Source of the DNA: Mesorhizobium sp.
GTDB taxonomy: Bacteria; Pseudomonadota; Alphaproteobacteria; Rhizobiales; Rhizobiaceae
Reading direction: 5' to 3'
DNA: 64,000 bases
Assembly: GCF_024710845.1 (NCBI RefSeq)
Contig: NZ_JANJTZ010000067.1
Span: 79,048-143,047 of the forward strand
Position numbers and translations under genes: made by a program. The notes beneath the pieces are model-generated. The model worked only from the letters and a program-made list of their open reading frames with translations, was not told the DNA's origin and searched no databases. Positions 12,263 through 22,116 of this stretch are shown one piece after another (the stretch's first letter is position 1; each line of letters begins with the position of its first letter).

Positions 12263-13174
12263 ATGGAACGGCCCGAGATCCCGGCAGGCCTGCCGGAGGA
12301 CATCGAAACAAAAAAGGCCACGGCCCGCGCCTGGTTCGAGGAACTGCGCGACCGCATCTGCGCGGCTTTCGAGAAGATCGAGGACGATCTCGCCGGGCCG
12401 CAATCGTCCTGGTCGGCGGGACGTTTCGAGCGCACGCCCTGGCTGCGCAAGGAGGGAGAAGGCGGCGGCGGCACGATGTCGATGATGTACGGCCGCGTCT
12501 TCGAGAAGGTCGGCGTCCACACCTCGACCGTGCACGGCGAATTTTCGCCCGAGTTCCGCAAGCAGATTCCTGGCGCCGAGGAGGATCCGCGCTTCTGGGC
12601 CTCCGGCATCTCGCTGATCGCCCACCCGCACAATCCCAACGTCCCGGCCGTCCACATGAACACCCGCATGGTCGTCACCTCGCGCCAATGGTTCGGCGGC
12701 GGGGCGGACCTGACCCCGGTGCTCGACAGGCGCCGCACGCAGGAGGATCCCGATTCGATCGCCTTCCACCGGGCGATGCAGTTCGTCTGCAACAAGCATG
12801 CCGTGGCCGACTATCCGCGCTTCAAGCAGTGGTGCGACGAGTATTTCTTCCTGCCCCACCGCAACGAGCCGCGCGGCATCGGCGGCATCTTCTACGACTG
12901 GCTGCATTCGGCCGAGGACAAGGGCGGCTGGGCCGCGGACTTCGCCTTCACGCAGGATGTCGGCCGCACCTTCCTTGTCGTCTACGACCACATCCTGCGC
13001 CGTAACTTCAACGGCAACTGGACCGACGCCGACCGCGAGGAGCAGCTGATCCGCCGCGGCCGCTATGTCGAGTTCAACCTGCTCTACGACCGCGGCACGA
13101 CGTTCGGGCTGAAGACCGGCGGAAACGTCGAATCCATCCTGTCGTCAATGCCGCCCGAGGTGAAATGGCCGTAG
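12263..13174 (+). CDS. hemF: Oxygen-dependent coproporphyrinogen III oxidase
   Basis: Catalyses the aerobic double oxidative decarboxylation of coproporphyrinogen III to protoporphyrinogen IX in haem synthesis. 303 residues from [13 protein letters not shown], the family's usual length. Conserved blocks include [28 protein letters not shown] in pieces, [18 protein letters not shown] and the C-terminal [19 protein letters not shown]. Putative metal-ligand and catalytic His residues lie in HMNTRM and FHRAM. An in-frame ATG at 12239 would add eight residues. Confidence 0.95.
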   Translation: MERPEIPAGLPEDIETKKATARAWFEELRDRICAAFEKIEDDLAGPQSSWSAGRFERTPWLRKEGEGGGGTMSMMYGRVFEKVGVHTSTVHGEFSPEFRKQIPGAEEDPRFWASGISLIAHPHNPNVPAVHMNTRMVVTSRQWFGGGADLTPVLDRRRTQEDPDSIAFHRAMQFVCNKHAVADYPRFKQWCDEYFFLPHRNEPRGIGGIFYDWLHSAEDKGGWAADFAFTQDVGRTFLVVYDHILRRNFNGNWTDADREEQLIRRGRYVEFNLLYDRGTTFGLKTGGNVESILSSMPPEVKWP

Positions 13175-13189
13175 CCTCGCCGCCCGGCA

Positions 13190-13387
13190 TCATTCCCGCA
13201 CGAGCGACCTGAGCTGGCCGGCCGGCAGGTCGGCGATTTGCGACAGATCCATCGCGTCGAGCTGTGGATGCGACAGCGGATCGCGCAGCCAGTCGGCGCA
13301 GGCCGCCGCGCAACCGGCCGCGAAGGAACGCGACGCCCCGGCTTTGTCAGCGAAATCGGATATCAGGCTCGTCAAAAACTTCAGCAT
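13190..13387 (-). CDS. Short protein with amphipathic N-terminal helix
   Basis: A 65-residue protein starting MLKFLTSLISDFADKAGASRSF. The end (DPLSHPQLDAMDLSQIADLP) resembles the terminal turn of small DUF1127-type rhizobial proteins, a tentative likeness only. It is divergent from the LysR gene with a 92-bp shared upstream region, so the LysR protein may control it. An upstream in-frame ATG at 13444 would extend it into that region and is less likely. No function can be assigned. Confidence 0.5.
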   Translation of the reverse strand: MLKFLTSLISDFADKAGASRSFAAGCAAACADWLRDPLSHPQLDAMDLSQIADLPAGQLRSLVRE

Positions 13388-13479
13388 CTCAGCCTCCGTT
13401 CGTTCTTGTAGGCTAACAATGCGCCCGAAAAGCTGCTTTCTCAATGGAGATTGGTTCGCAGTTGATATAGAAAAACTGC

Positions 13480-14391
13480 ATGAAACGCCTCTCCCGATTC
13501 CATCTCAACGGCCTCAAAGCCCTGGAATCCGTCGGGCGGCTGGGCTCGCTGCAGGCAGCCGCCGATGAGCTCGGCGTCACCTCAGGCGCCGTCAGCCAGC
13601 ACCTGATCCGCGCCGAGGGCCAGCTCGGCCGGTCCGCCTTCACGCGGTCGCCGAAAGGCCTGGTGCCCACCCCGCTCGGATCCCGGCTGCTGCCGCCACT
13701 CACCGCCGCGTTTCGCGCGCTCGACGAGGCGCTCGCCGTCGCCGACGAGGATCGCGACCGGGCGCTGACCGTCTCGGTCGCGCCGGTCCTTGCGTCGAAA
13801 TGGCTCGTCCCGCGCCTGCCGCGCTTCCGCGCCACGCACCCGGAGATCCGTATCCGCATCGACGCGACAACCGATATCGTCGACCTCGATGGCTCGGACG
13901 TCGACCTCGCCCTGAGAGTCGGCCGCGGCGACTGGCCGAATGTCCGCCTGCGCCGGCTGCTGCCGATGGAGGTCTTTCCGGTCTGCGCGCCGGGCCTGGC
14001 GGACACGCTTCGGACCCCCGAAGACCTGCGCAGCGCGCCGATCGTCCTCGATTCCGGCTCCCGCGGCATCTGGGACCACTGGCTCGCGCCGTTCGGGATG
14101 ACAGAGGCTGATCTCGGCCCGGCCGACCTTTTCACCGACGCCTCGCTCTGTGCCGACGCTGCGATCGGCGGTCAGGGTGTGATGCTCGGCTGGCATACGC
14201 TTTCCGTCGATGCACTCCGGGCGGGGCTTCTCGTCGCCCCCTTCCCGCAGGCGGTCGATATCGGCACGACCTATTTCGCCGTCACCTCGCCCAACCGCCC
14301 GGAAAGCAGGCAGGTCAAGGCGTTCGTCGCCTGGGTCGAGGAGGAGATGGCAGCCACCGCGCGCGAGTTCGCGAAGCCGGCGGCGGCCTGA
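13480..14391 (+). CDS. LysR-family transcriptional regulator (GcvA-like)
   Basis: A 303-residue one-component regulator. The winged helix-turn-helix spans about residues 5-64 (HLNGLKALESVGRLGSLQAA, TSGAVSQHLIRAEGQLG, AFTRSPKGLVPT), followed by the substrate-binding domain (LTVSVAPVLASKWLVPRLPRF, IRIRIDATTDIVDLDGSDVDLALRVG). The SVAPVLASKWLVPRL form is typical of the GcvA-like subgroup. It lies divergent to a small gene, a common target arrangement for LysR proteins. The inducer is unknown. Confidence 0.93.
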   Translation: MKRLSRFHLNGLKALESVGRLGSLQAAADELGVTSGAVSQHLIRAEGQLGRSAFTRSPKGLVPTPLGSRLLPPLTAAFRALDEALAVADEDRDRALTVSVAPVLASKWLVPRLPRFRATHPEIRIRIDATTDIVDLDGSDVDLALRVGRGDWPNVRLRRLLPMEVFPVCAPGLADTLRTPEDLRSAPIVLDSGSRGIWDHWLAPFGMTEADLGPADLFTDASLCADAAIGGQGVMLGWHTLSVDALRAGLLVAPFPQAVDIGTTYFAVTSPNRPESRQVKAFVAWVEEEMAATAREFAKPAAA

Positions 14392-14475
14392 AAAGCCTGA
14401 ACGAGGCCCCGCGTACACGCTCTTGCCGCATTTCCGGCTATGCTGGGCCAACACAATAAGGAAGGGAGCAACGCC

Positions 14476-14661
14476 ATGAAGGAATTCCACTGCGGCTCGC
14501 TGGTGCCCGGATGCGACTGGCACACGCGTCACGAGGAAGAGGCGGAGGTCATGCGCCGCGCGGTCCAGCACATGCGCGAGACGCACGGTGAAAACGTCAT
14601 CCGCGAATCGATGATCGACGCGATCCGCTCGCGCATCGAGAAGGTCCGCCACGCCGCCTGA
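14476..14661 (+). CDS. DUF1059 small protein
   Basis: A 61-residue protein with the DUF1059 pattern: conserved Cys pair and His residues in FHCGSLVPGCDWHTRHEEE, then AVQHMRETHGEN. Spacing of C-x(6)-C with downstream His residues suggests metal binding, but this is inference. GGAAGGGAG just upstream of ATG 14476 is a good ribosome binding site. Its stop abuts the stop of the convergent CCA-adding enzyme gene. Confidence 0.85.
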   Translation: MKEFHCGSLVPGCDWHTRHEEEAEVMRRAVQHMRETHGENVIRESMIDAIRSRIEKVRHAA

Positions 14662-15927
14662 TCAGGCGCCGGCAACCAGCGTGGCCGCGCGGGCGAGCAG
14701 TTCGTCGCGGCCCAGCTGGAAGCCGGAGGCGACCCATTCGTCCTCCAGCTTCTTCAGGACTGCGCCGAGTTCTGGACCCGGCTCCATGCCGAGTTGCCTC
14801 ATATCGGCGCCGGCGACGGGCAGCGACGGTCTCGTCCATGCCCGCGCATAGGCCAGCAACCGGCCGTAGCCGCCCGCGGCCCTGAGCGCCTTGTCGTCGG
14901 TCGCGCCGGCAGCGCGGGCGGACGCCAGCGCGAGCTCCAACCGATCGACGATGCCTGAGGGCGAGCCGGCATAAAGCCGCCGCGCCAGAACGGCCTCGGC
15001 CATATCCGGCTCCGGCAGCGCCGATCTCGCCCAATCGATGAGCCGCTGCGCCTCGGCCTTGCTGAACTTCAGCCTCTCGGCCAGCGCCGCCATCCGCGCA
15101 ACATCCGGCGGCACGATCGCTTCGAGGCGCAACAGCGGGTCCTGCGACCATCCGAGATCGCGCTCGGCGGCGACGAGCGCGTGGATCGCGTCGATGCCCC
15201 ATTTCTCCGTCTCCGGCAGGGCGAGGCTCAGCACACCGGATTGCCGCATCCACAACAGCGCGCGCGAGGGGTCGGCGGCGCCCAGAAGCTTCTTCATCTC
15301 CGCCCAGATGCGCTCGACCGAGAGGCGGGCAATGCCGTCCTTCAGTCGCGCGCAGGCCTTCAGTCCCGCCGGGTCAGGCCGTCCGCCGCCATATTGGGCA
15401 AAGAAGCGGAAGAAGCGCAGGATGCGCAGATAGTCTTCGCGGATCCGGGTCTCGGCGTCGCCGATGAAACGGATGGTGCGCGTCTCGAGGTCGGCCAGCC
15501 CGCCGACCAGGTCGATCACGGTTCCGTCCGCATCGGCGTAGAGCGCATTGACGGTGAAGTCGCGGCGCCCCGCGTCAGTCGCCCAGTCGCGCCCGTAGGC
15601 GACCGTGGCACGCCGGCCGTCCGTCGCGATGTCCGAACGCAAGGTCGTGACCTCGTGCGGCTTGCCGTCGGCGATGACCGTGACCGTGCCGTGCTCGATG
15701 CCGCTCGGAAAGGTACGGAAGCCCGCCCTCTCCGCCCGGCGCACGGTTTCGTCGGGCAGCGTCGTCGTCGCGACGTCGATGTCGGTGACCGCCTCGCCGA
15801 TAAGCGTGTTGCGCACCGCGCCGCCGACAACGCGGGCTGCATCATCGCCTTCCGAGAGGGCGGCAAGCAGCTTCTGCAGCGACGGATCGCCGAGCCAGGC
15901 CACGCCCGCGACCGAAGCGCCGCTCAT
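14662..15927 (-). CDS. cca: CCA tRNA nucleotidyltransferase
   Basis: Adds or repairs the 3' CCA end of tRNAs. 421 residues of the class II polymerase-beta superfamily. The nucleotide-binding GGAVRN motif (35-40) and catalytic DID (49-51) are intact. RRDFTVNALYAD and the DYLRILRFFRF motif follow, then a helical tRNA-binding body. Third gene of an overlapping operon: its ATG overlaps the Nudix stop (ATGA). The family member near Nudix/DUF1285 genes is a recurring rhizobial arrangement, as I recall it. Confidence 0.94.
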   Translation of the reverse strand: MSGASVAGVAWLGDPSLQKLLAALSEGDDAARVVGGAVRNTLIGEAVTDIDVATTTLPDETVRRAERAGFRTFPSGIEHGTVTVIADGKPHEVTTLRSDIATDGRRATVAYGRDWATDAGRRDFTVNALYADADGTVIDLVGGLADLETRTIRFIGDAETRIREDYLRILRFFRFFAQYGGGRPDPAGLKACARLKDGIARLSVERIWAEMKKLLGAADPSRALLWMRQSGVLSLALPETEKWGIDAIHALVAAERDLGWSQDPLLRLEAIVPPDVARMAALAERLKFSKAEAQRLIDWARSALPEPDMAEAVLARRLYAGSPSGIVDRLELALASARAAGATDDKALRAAGGYGRLLAYARAWTRPSLPVAGADMRQLGMEPGPELGAVLKKLEDEWVASGFQLGRDELLARAATLVAGA

Positions 15928-16562
15928 GCGTATAACCTGTCGTGAACGGCGCGGATGATGCCGGCGGTCACGCCCCAGATGTGCCTGCCGTCATAGGGCA
16001 TCGTGTAGAAGTAGCGCTCGATATTGTTCCAGATCCGGCTGTCGGTCTGGTGGTTCGCCGCGTCCATCAGGAAATGCAGTGGAACCTCGAACGCGTCGTC
16101 GACCTCGTCGGCATTGATCGTCAGCGTGAAGCCCGGCCGCACCACCGACAGCACCGGCGTGATCCGGAAGCCGCTGCCGCTGTAGTAGTCCGACAGGCGG
16201 CCGACGATCTCGATATGGTCGGCCTTGAGTCCGATCTCCTCGTCGGCCTCGCGCATGGCGGCCGCCTCCACCGAAACATCGCCGGGATCGACGCGGCCGC
16301 CGGGGAACGCGACCTGGCCCGGATGGCTTTTCAGCTTCTCCGTGCGCTTGGTGAGCAGCACGGTCGCGCCGTCGGGCCTGTCGACGACAGGCACGAGAAC
16401 GGCCGCCGGCCGCAGCCCCTCTTTCACGATGGAAGCCCGCGAGGCGGGATTGAGCCGATGATCGCCGAAGACATCGTCGCCCGGGCCGGACGTGGCGCGC
16501 CGCAACGCCCGGTCCCGGAAATCGGCGGCCGAATAGGGTTGAAAGGTCCGCTGGTCCATCAT
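15924..16562 (-). CDS. CoA pyrophosphatase (Nudix hydrolase)
   Basis: Nudix enzyme expected to split CoA or its derivatives into 3',5'-ADP and acyl-phosphopantetheine. 212 residues start at MMDQRTFQPYSAADF, with the ATG overlapping the DUF1285 stop. The NuCoA motif precedes the Nudix box (LLTKRTEKLKSHPGQVAFPGG, then AAMREADEEIGL). Asp replaces the first Nudix Glu as PGD, which is common in this subgroup. Catalytic READEE is intact. The middle of a three-gene overlapping operon. Confidence 0.92.
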   Translation of the reverse strand: MMDQRTFQPYSAADFRDRALRRATSGPGDDVFGDHRLNPASRASIVKEGLRPAAVLVPVVDRPDGATVLLTKRTEKLKSHPGQVAFPGGRVDPGDVSVEAAAMREADEEIGLKADHIEIVGRLSDYYSGSGFRITPVLSVVRPGFTLTINADEVDDAFEVPLHFLMDAANHQTDSRIWNNIERYFYTMPYDGRHIWGVTAGIIRAVHDRLYA

Positions 16563-17200
16563 TCCCCGCTCAGATGCCTCAGCTTCTCGACCGGCATGAT
16601 CGGGAACACCTCGCCTTTCGATCGGACGGCGAACATCGACCGCCCGCCAATGTCGATCTCTTCGCCGTGCTCGACCAGTTCGTACATCACCGGACGCGCG
16701 ACAAGCGCCTCCAGCCGGCCACGCACGTGCAGATAGGGTTTGAGCCCGCCGGTGCCGTCCTCGTCGACGAAGCGCAGGGGATGGTCGGCTCCCGCCTCGA
16801 CGACGTCGCCGACATTGGTGCGGAAGGTGAGCACTTGCCCGTCGCCCTCGCCCGAGACGTCGACCTCGACCGCGACGAACGGCGCATCGACGACCCTGAT
16901 GCCCACTCTTTCCACCGGCGTGACTAGATAGGTCTTGCCGTCTTCGTCCTTGCGCAGCACGGTCGAGAACAGTTGCACCAGCGGCATGCGGCCGATCGGC
17001 GTGCCGAGATAGAACCACGTCCCGTCGGCGCGAATCTCCATGTCGAGGTCGCCGCAGAAGGGCGGATTCCAGCGCTCGACCGGCGGCGGGCCCTTGCCGG
17101 CGCGCGCCGCGCGCGAGATCAGCGCCGAAAGCCCCGCCGTGTCGCGGGCCGCTGCGAGCGTCTCCTGTGGGCTGGTCCGGTCGTCCTGCTGCATGGTCAC
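16559..17200 (-). CDS. DUF1285 protein
   Basis: A 213-residue cytosolic protein of the DUF1285 family, recognised by PPVERWNPPFCGDLDMEIRADGTW in pieces, FYLGTPIGRMPLVQLFSTVL and YLVTPVERVGIRV. The fold is known structurally but its role is not. First gene of the DUF1285-Nudix-CCA operon with 4-bp overlaps between members. Its upstream region (17201-17380) is shared with the divergent moxR operon. Translation may also begin at Met-3. Confidence 0.9.
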   Translation of the reverse strand: MTMQQDDRTSPQETLAAARDTAGLSALISRAARAGKGPPPVERWNPPFCGDLDMEIRADGTWFYLGTPIGRMPLVQLFSTVLRKDEDGKTYLVTPVERVGIRVVDAPFVAVEVDVSGEGDGQVLTFRTNVGDVVEAGADHPLRFVDEDGTGGLKPYLHVRGRLEALVARPVMYELVEHGEEIDIGGRSMFAVRSKGEVFPIMPVEKLRHLSGE

Positions 17201-17380
17201 GAAATAGTCACTGTTGTTCCGCTTGTCAGCCTAGGTCAGTGATTTAAGTTCATCTTGCAGCGCAGCGAAACATGCGAGTCGTCCGACCGCCTCTTGCGAC
17301 GATCGCTGGCAAGACGAAAGCCGGCCCGGGCCGCGTCTCGAATGCCGCGACCGGGGCACTCCTCCAAAGGAATGAGCCGC

Positions 17381-18388
17381 ATGAGCGCGATGACAAAGGA
17401 AGCCGGGATCAGCGAGAAGGAGATGGTTGCCGAAGCCGAGAAGGCCCTCGGTGACATTTCCAGGATCCGCGCCGGCGTCGGCAAGGTCATCTTCGGCCAG
17501 GAGAGCGTCGTCGAGCGCACGCTCGTGGCGCTTCTGGCCGGCGGCCATGCGCTGCTGGTCGGTGTTCCGGGCCTCGCCAAGACCAAGCTGGTGGAGACGC
17601 TGGGGGTGGTGCTCGGCCTCGACGCGCGCCGCATCCAGTTCACCCCCGACCTCATGCCGTCCGATATCCTCGGTTCCGAAGTCATGGAGCAGGACGATCA
17701 GGGCAAGCGCGGCTTCCGCTTCATTCCAGGCCCGATCTTCGCCCAGTTGCTGATGGCCGACGAGATCAACCGCGCCAGCCCGCGCACCCAGTCGGCGCTG
17801 CTGCAGTCGATGCAGGAATATCACGTCACGGTCGCCGGCCATCGCCACGACCTGCCGGCGCCTTTCCACGTGCTGGCGACTCAGAACCCGCTCGAGCAGG
17901 AAGGCACCTATCCCCTCCCCGAGGCGCAGCTCGACCGCTTCCTGATGCAGGTCGACATCCTCTACCCCGAGCTCGCCGCCGAACGGCGCATCCTGCTCGA
18001 GACCACCGGCGTGACCGAGGCGAAGGCCGAGAACGTGCTCACCGCCGAGCGACTGCGCGCCATCCAGCTCCTGATCCGTCGCATGCCTGTGCCCGAAAGC
18101 GTGGTGGAAGCGATCCTCACCCTCGTGCGCTCGGCCCGTCCCGGCAGCGGCAATGCCGACACCGACAAGCACGTCGCCTGGGGCCCCGGCCCGCGCGCCA
18201 GCCAGGCGCTGACGCTGTGCGCCCGGGCGCGTGCGCTCTACGAAGGCCGTCTCGCCCCGTCGGTCGACGACGTGCATGCACTTGCCGAACCCGTACTCCA
18301 GCATCGCATGGCGCTCACCTTCGCCGCCCGCGCCGAGGGAATGCACGTCCGCGACGTCATCGCACGGCTGGTGAAAGCGGCAGGCTGA
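17381..18388 (+). CDS. MoxR-family AAA+ ATPase
   Basis: AAA+ chaperone-like ATPase thought to act on von Willebrand-type or membrane partners. 335 residues from MSAMTKEAGISEKEM; AAAGGA lies 9 nt upstream of this ATG, favouring it over the ATG at 17372. Walker A GVPGLAKTK (61-69), Walker B LLMADEINRASPRTQ, a sensor-1 TQNPLEQEGTYPLPEAQLDRF and the C-terminal lid are intact. First gene of a four-gene operon in which all junctions overlap or nearly touch: MoxR, DUF58, DUF4159, large membrane protein. Such operons act in envelope or stress functions in other bacteria. Confidence 0.95.
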   Translation: MSAMTKEAGISEKEMVAEAEKALGDISRIRAGVGKVIFGQESVVERTLVALLAGGHALLVGVPGLAKTKLVETLGVVLGLDARRIQFTPDLMPSDILGSEVMEQDDQGKRGFRFIPGPIFAQLLMADEINRASPRTQSALLQSMQEYHVTVAGHRHDLPAPFHVLATQNPLEQEGTYPLPEAQLDRFLMQVDILYPELAAERRILLETTGVTEAKAENVLTAERLRAIQLLIRRMPVPESVVEAILTLVRSARPGSGNADTDKHVAWGPGPRASQALTLCARARALYEGRLAPSVDDVHALAEPVLQHRMALTFAARAEGMHVRDVIARLVKAAG

Positions 18389-19305
18389 TGGCCGCATCGA
18401 TCGGCGAAGCCACCACACCGGTCGCCACGAGCGAGGCGCTGGCGCGCGCCCGGTTGCGCGCCTCCTTCGTGCCCGACCTGCTGGTCGAGGCGCGGCGCGT
18501 CGTCAATACGGTCATCGCCGGCTGGCACGGCCGCCGCAGGCGCGGCATCGGCGAGAATTTCTGGCAGTTCCGCCCCTATGTCGAAGGCGATTCCTCGCGC
18601 ATCGACTGGCGTCGCTCGGCCCGCGACGAGCATATCTACGTCCGCGACAAGGAGTGGGAGGCTGCCCACACCGTCTGGCTGTGGGCCGATCCGTCGCCGT
18701 CCATGCTCTACAAGTCGAGCCATGCGACGGTGTCGAAGGAATCTCGCGCGTTGGTCTTGATTCTTGCCCTTGCCGAACTCCTGTCCCGCAGCGGCGAGCG
18801 TATCGGCTGGCCGGGCCTCACCGACCCGTTCTCGGCCCGCAACGGAGCCGAGCGCCTCGCCTCGCATTTGACGCACGCCACCACGCTTGCCTTCCGGCCG
18901 GACGTGTCGTCCGTCCGGCGCTTTTCCGACATCGTCATCGCCAGCGATTTCCTCGATCCTGTCGAGGAGACGATGGAGTGGCTGGACGTCCTGGCGCGCC
19001 ACGGCGTGCGCGCTCACCTGATCGAGGTCGCCGATCCGGCCGAGGAAACGTTCCCCTATTCCGGCCGCACCGAATTCCGCGATCCAGAGACGGGAGCGAA
19101 ACTGACGGCGGGCCGCGCCGAGACGCTGGCCGACGACTATCGCCGGATCTACGCCGCGCGCCGGCAGGAACTGTCCTCCTGGGCGAAACGGCTCGGCTGG
19201 AGCTACACGGTGAACCACACCGACCGGCTCGCCTCCGAATCGCTGGTGCGCGTCCATGCCGCGATGACCGTCGATGGCGGCTATGCCTCCGGAGGCCGCC
19301 GATGA
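18388..19305 (+). CDS. DUF58 domain protein
   Basis: A 305-residue partner of MoxR. The DUF58 signature sits in the first third: RRRRGIGENFWQFRPYVEGD then SSRIDWRRSARDEHIYVRDKEWE. A von Willebrand A-like region follows, with VWLWADPSPSM in place of a canonical MIDAS DxSxS. The ATG shares a base with the moxR stop. No membrane segment is obvious, so it likely works with the membrane-bound products of the next two genes. Confidence 0.93.
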   Translation: MAASIGEATTPVATSEALARARLRASFVPDLLVEARRVVNTVIAGWHGRRRRGIGENFWQFRPYVEGDSSRIDWRRSARDEHIYVRDKEWEAAHTVWLWADPSPSMLYKSSHATVSKESRALVLILALAELLSRSGERIGWPGLTDPFSARNGAERLASHLTHATTLAFRPDVSSVRRFSDIVIASDFLDPVEETMEWLDVLARHGVRAHLIEVADPAEETFPYSGRTEFRDPETGAKLTAGRAETLADDYRRIYAARRQELSSWAKRLGWSYTVNHTDRLASESLVRVHAAMTVDGGYASGGRR

Positions 19306-22115
19306 GCTGGCTGCCGCTGTCCTTCGGCTTCCCGGCGGTGCTGGCCGGCCTGATCGCCCTGCCGGTGATCTGGTGGCTCTTGCGGCTGACGCCGCCCAAG
19401 CCGCGCTCGGAACTGTTCCCGCCGCTCAGGATCCTGGCGCAGGTGCTGCGCAAGGAAGAGACGCCACACCAGAGTCCGTGGTGGCTGACGCTCTTGCGGC
19501 TGGTCATGGCGACGCTGGTGATCTTCGCGCTGGCCGAACCCGTCTTCAATCCGCAGCAACGCGCCGAGACGGGGTCCGGCCCGCTCGCGCTGGTCATGGA
19601 CAATGGCTGGGCGAGCGCGCCCGCCTGGGACCTTCGGGTCGCGGCGGCGCAGCGGCTGATCGCCGACGCCAACGATGCCGGCCAGCCGGTGGTGCTCGCC
19701 TTCACGGCCGAGCCGGCCGCAACCGAGATCGGCCCATTCGAGGCGCGCGCCGCGAAGGAGCGGCTGGCCGCCGCCAAACCCCGCCCGGTGCCGGTCGACC
19801 GTCCCGGCACCTATGCCCGCGTTGCGACCTCCCTGGACGGCGCGTCCAACGTCACCATTGCCATTCTCTCCGACGGCATCCGCGCGGAGGGCGACCAGAC
19901 CGCGTTTGCCAAGATCCTGTCGCGCGGCGCGGCGCGGCTCGTCTGGGCCGAGCCGTCCGACCTGCCGAAGGCGGCGCTGACGGCGGTCGAAAATTCCGCC
20001 ACCGCCTTCACGCTGTCGGCCGTTCGCCCCGCCTCCGACATCGCACCGCTCCAGCTCACCGCCGGCGCCTATGACGACCGCGGACGCCGCATCGCCGACG
20101 CCACGCTGTCCTTTGCGCCGGGCGAAAGTGCGGCGACGGCCGACGTCGCCGTGCCGTTCGAACTGCGCAACGACTTCGCGTCGGTGTCGATCGACGGCGA
20201 GGCGCAGGCCGGCGCGATCCGCGTGCTCGACGAGAATTCGAAGCGCCGCCGCGTCGGGCTGTTGTCGCAGTCGGAAGCCGACCAGGCCCAGCCGCTGCTG
20301 TCGCCGCTCTATTACATCCGCCGGGCGCTCGAACCCTATGCGGACCTTGTCGAATCGCAGACGCCCGACCTCGCAGTCGCCGTGCCCGAGCTTCTGGCGC
20401 AGAAGCCGGCGATGGTGGTGATGTCCGATGTCGGCACGCTGCCCGACGCCGCCCGCGAGGCGCTGGTCGAATGGGTGAAGGGTGGCGGCACGCTGGTGCG
20501 CTTCGCCGGGTCGCGGCTCGCTGCAGCCGAGCCCGACGAAGAGCTTTTGCCGGTGCGCCTGCGCGCCGGAGAACGCGCGCTGGGCGGCGCCTTGTCCTGG
20601 ACCGAGCCGCAGCCTGTGTCGGAATTTCCTGCGACGGGCCCGTTCGCCGGGCTGACGCCGCCGCAGGACGTGTCCGTGACGCGGCAGGTGCTCGCCGAGC
20701 CAAACCCGGACATCGTCGAACATACCTGGGCCAACCTTGCCGACGGCACCCCTCTCGTCACCGGTGCCGTCCGTGGCCAGGGCACGATCGTTCTGTTCCA
20801 CGTCACGCCTGAGGCGACCTGGTCCAATCTGCCGATCTCCGGTTCCTTCGTCGAGATGCTGCGCCGCATCGTCCAGCTGTCGCGCAACCAAGGCCAGGTG
20901 GAGACTGCCAATGGCGCGCCGGCCGCCTCGCTGCCGCCCTATCGTGTGATCGACGCGAACGGAGCGCTGACCATGCCGTCTCCGGAGGCGCGCCCACTAC
21001 AGGCCGGGGCGACGCCGAAGATCACGGTCGAGAACCCGCCGGGTCTCTACGGCTCCGAGGAAGGCGTCGTCGCCCTGAACCTCCTGCCGGCCGATGCGAC
21101 GCTGGACCCAATCGCACGTCCGACGACGATCCTTCCCGTCAGCACGGTGAGCTATGCACTGGACGAATCCCGCGACCTCAAGGGCCCGCTGATCGCCGCG
21201 GCGCTTGCGCTGATGGCGCTCGATACGCTGGCCGTGCTGTGGATCGGCGGCGTGTTCGCACGGCGCCGCGCAGGCGCCGCGCGGGCCACAGCGGCCATGC
21301 TGGCGCTGGCGATCATCGCCGGCAGCGTCGGCGACGGGCGGGCGCAGGACGCGAAACCCGGCGATGACGAGGCCATCGCCGCGATTTCGAAGACGCGCCT
21401 CGCCTATGTGCTGACCGGCGATCCGTCGATCGACGCGGTGTCGCGCGCCGGCATGGAAGGACTGCGCCGCTTCTTGACGGAGAAGACCGCGCTCGAGCCG
21501 GGCGAACCGGCCGGAGTCGATATCGCGGCCGACGAACTGTCGTTCTATCCGCTGATCTACTGGCCGGTCGATCCCGCCACCGCCATGCCGAGCGAAGCCG
21601 CGATCGCCCGCGTCGACGCCTACATGCAGCAGGGCGGGACCGTGCTGTTCGACACCCGCGACCAGTTCGAGACGAGCCTCGACCTGGCCAATTCGACCAG
21701 CCCCGCGACGCAGCGCCTGCGCGACATCCTCGGCGATCTCAACGTGCCGGCACTCGAACCGGTGCCCGAGGACCATGTGCTGACCAAGTCGTTCTTCATC
21801 ATGAAGGAGTTTCCGGGACGCTTCGCCGGCGCTCCGCTCTGGGTCGAGGTGACCGCACCCACTCAGTCGGGCGAGGACCGGCCGGTGCGCGTCGGCGACG
21901 GCGTGTCGCCGATCATGATCACCGCCAACGATTTCGCCGGCGCCTGGGCCGTGGACGAGAACGGACAGGCGCTGCTGCCCACCGTGCCGTCCGACCCGAT
22001 GCAGCGGGTCTATGCGCTGCGCGGCGGCGTCAACATCATGATGTACATGCTGACCGGCAACTACAAATCCGACCAGGTGCACGTGCCGATCCTGCTCGAA
22101 CGGCTGGGGCAGTGA
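19302..22115 (+). CDS. BatA-like N-terminus plus DUF4159 domain, membrane protein
   Basis: A 937-residue envelope protein. The N-terminus (LPLSFGFPAVLAGLIALPVI then WWLLRLTPPKPRSELFPPLR) is the two-helix aerotolerance/BatA-type anchor. A large extracytoplasmic part follows with a class I glutamine-amidotransferase-like Rossmann section (MVVMSDVGTLPDAAREALVE then WVKGGGTLVRFAG). A further membrane helix near residues 625-650 leads to the DUF4159 domain at the C-terminus (LAYVLTGDPSIDAVSRAGME, GGTVLFDTRD). Start ATG overlaps the DUF58 stop. The fusion of both parts in one chain is typical of alphaproteobacterial members of this operon. Confidence 0.88.
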   Translation: MSWLPLSFGFPAVLAGLIALPVIWWLLRLTPPKPRSELFPPLRILAQVLRKEETPHQSPWWLTLLRLVMATLVIFALAEPVFNPQQRAETGSGPLALVMDNGWASAPAWDLRVAAAQRLIADANDAGQPVVLAFTAEPAATEIGPFEARAAKERLAAAKPRPVPVDRPGTYARVATSLDGASNVTIAILSDGIRAEGDQTAFAKILSRGAARLVWAEPSDLPKAALTAVENSATAFTLSAVRPASDIAPLQLTAGAYDDRGRRIADATLSFAPGESAATADVAVPFELRNDFASVSIDGEAQAGAIRVLDENSKRRRVGLLSQSEADQAQPLLSPLYYIRRALEPYADLVESQTPDLAVAVPELLAQKPAMVVMSDVGTLPDAAREALVEWVKGGGTLVRFAGSRLAAAEPDEELLPVRLRAGERALGGALSWTEPQPVSEFPATGPFAGLTPPQDVSVTRQVLAEPNPDIVEHTWANLADGTPLVTGAVRGQGTIVLFHVTPEATWSNLPISGSFVEMLRRIVQLSRNQGQVETANGAPAASLPPYRVIDANGALTMPSPEARPLQAGATPKITVENPPGLYGSEEGVVALNLLPADATLDPIARPTTILPVSTVSYALDESRDLKGPLIAAALALMALDTLAVLWIGGVFARRRAGAARATAAMLALAIIAGSVGDGRAQDAKPGDDEAIAAISKTRLAYVLTGDPSIDAVSRAGMEGLRRFLTEKTALEPGEPAGVDIAADELSFYPLIYWPVDPATAMPSEAAIARVDAYMQQGGTVLFDTRDQFETSLDLANSTSPATQRLRDILGDLNVPALEPVPEDHVLTKSFFIMKEFPGRFAGAPLWVEVTAPTQSGEDRPVRVGDGVSPIMITANDFAGAWAVDENGQALLPTVPSDPMQRVYALRGGVNIMMYMLTGNYKSDQVHVPILLERLGQ

Positions 22116-22116
22116 G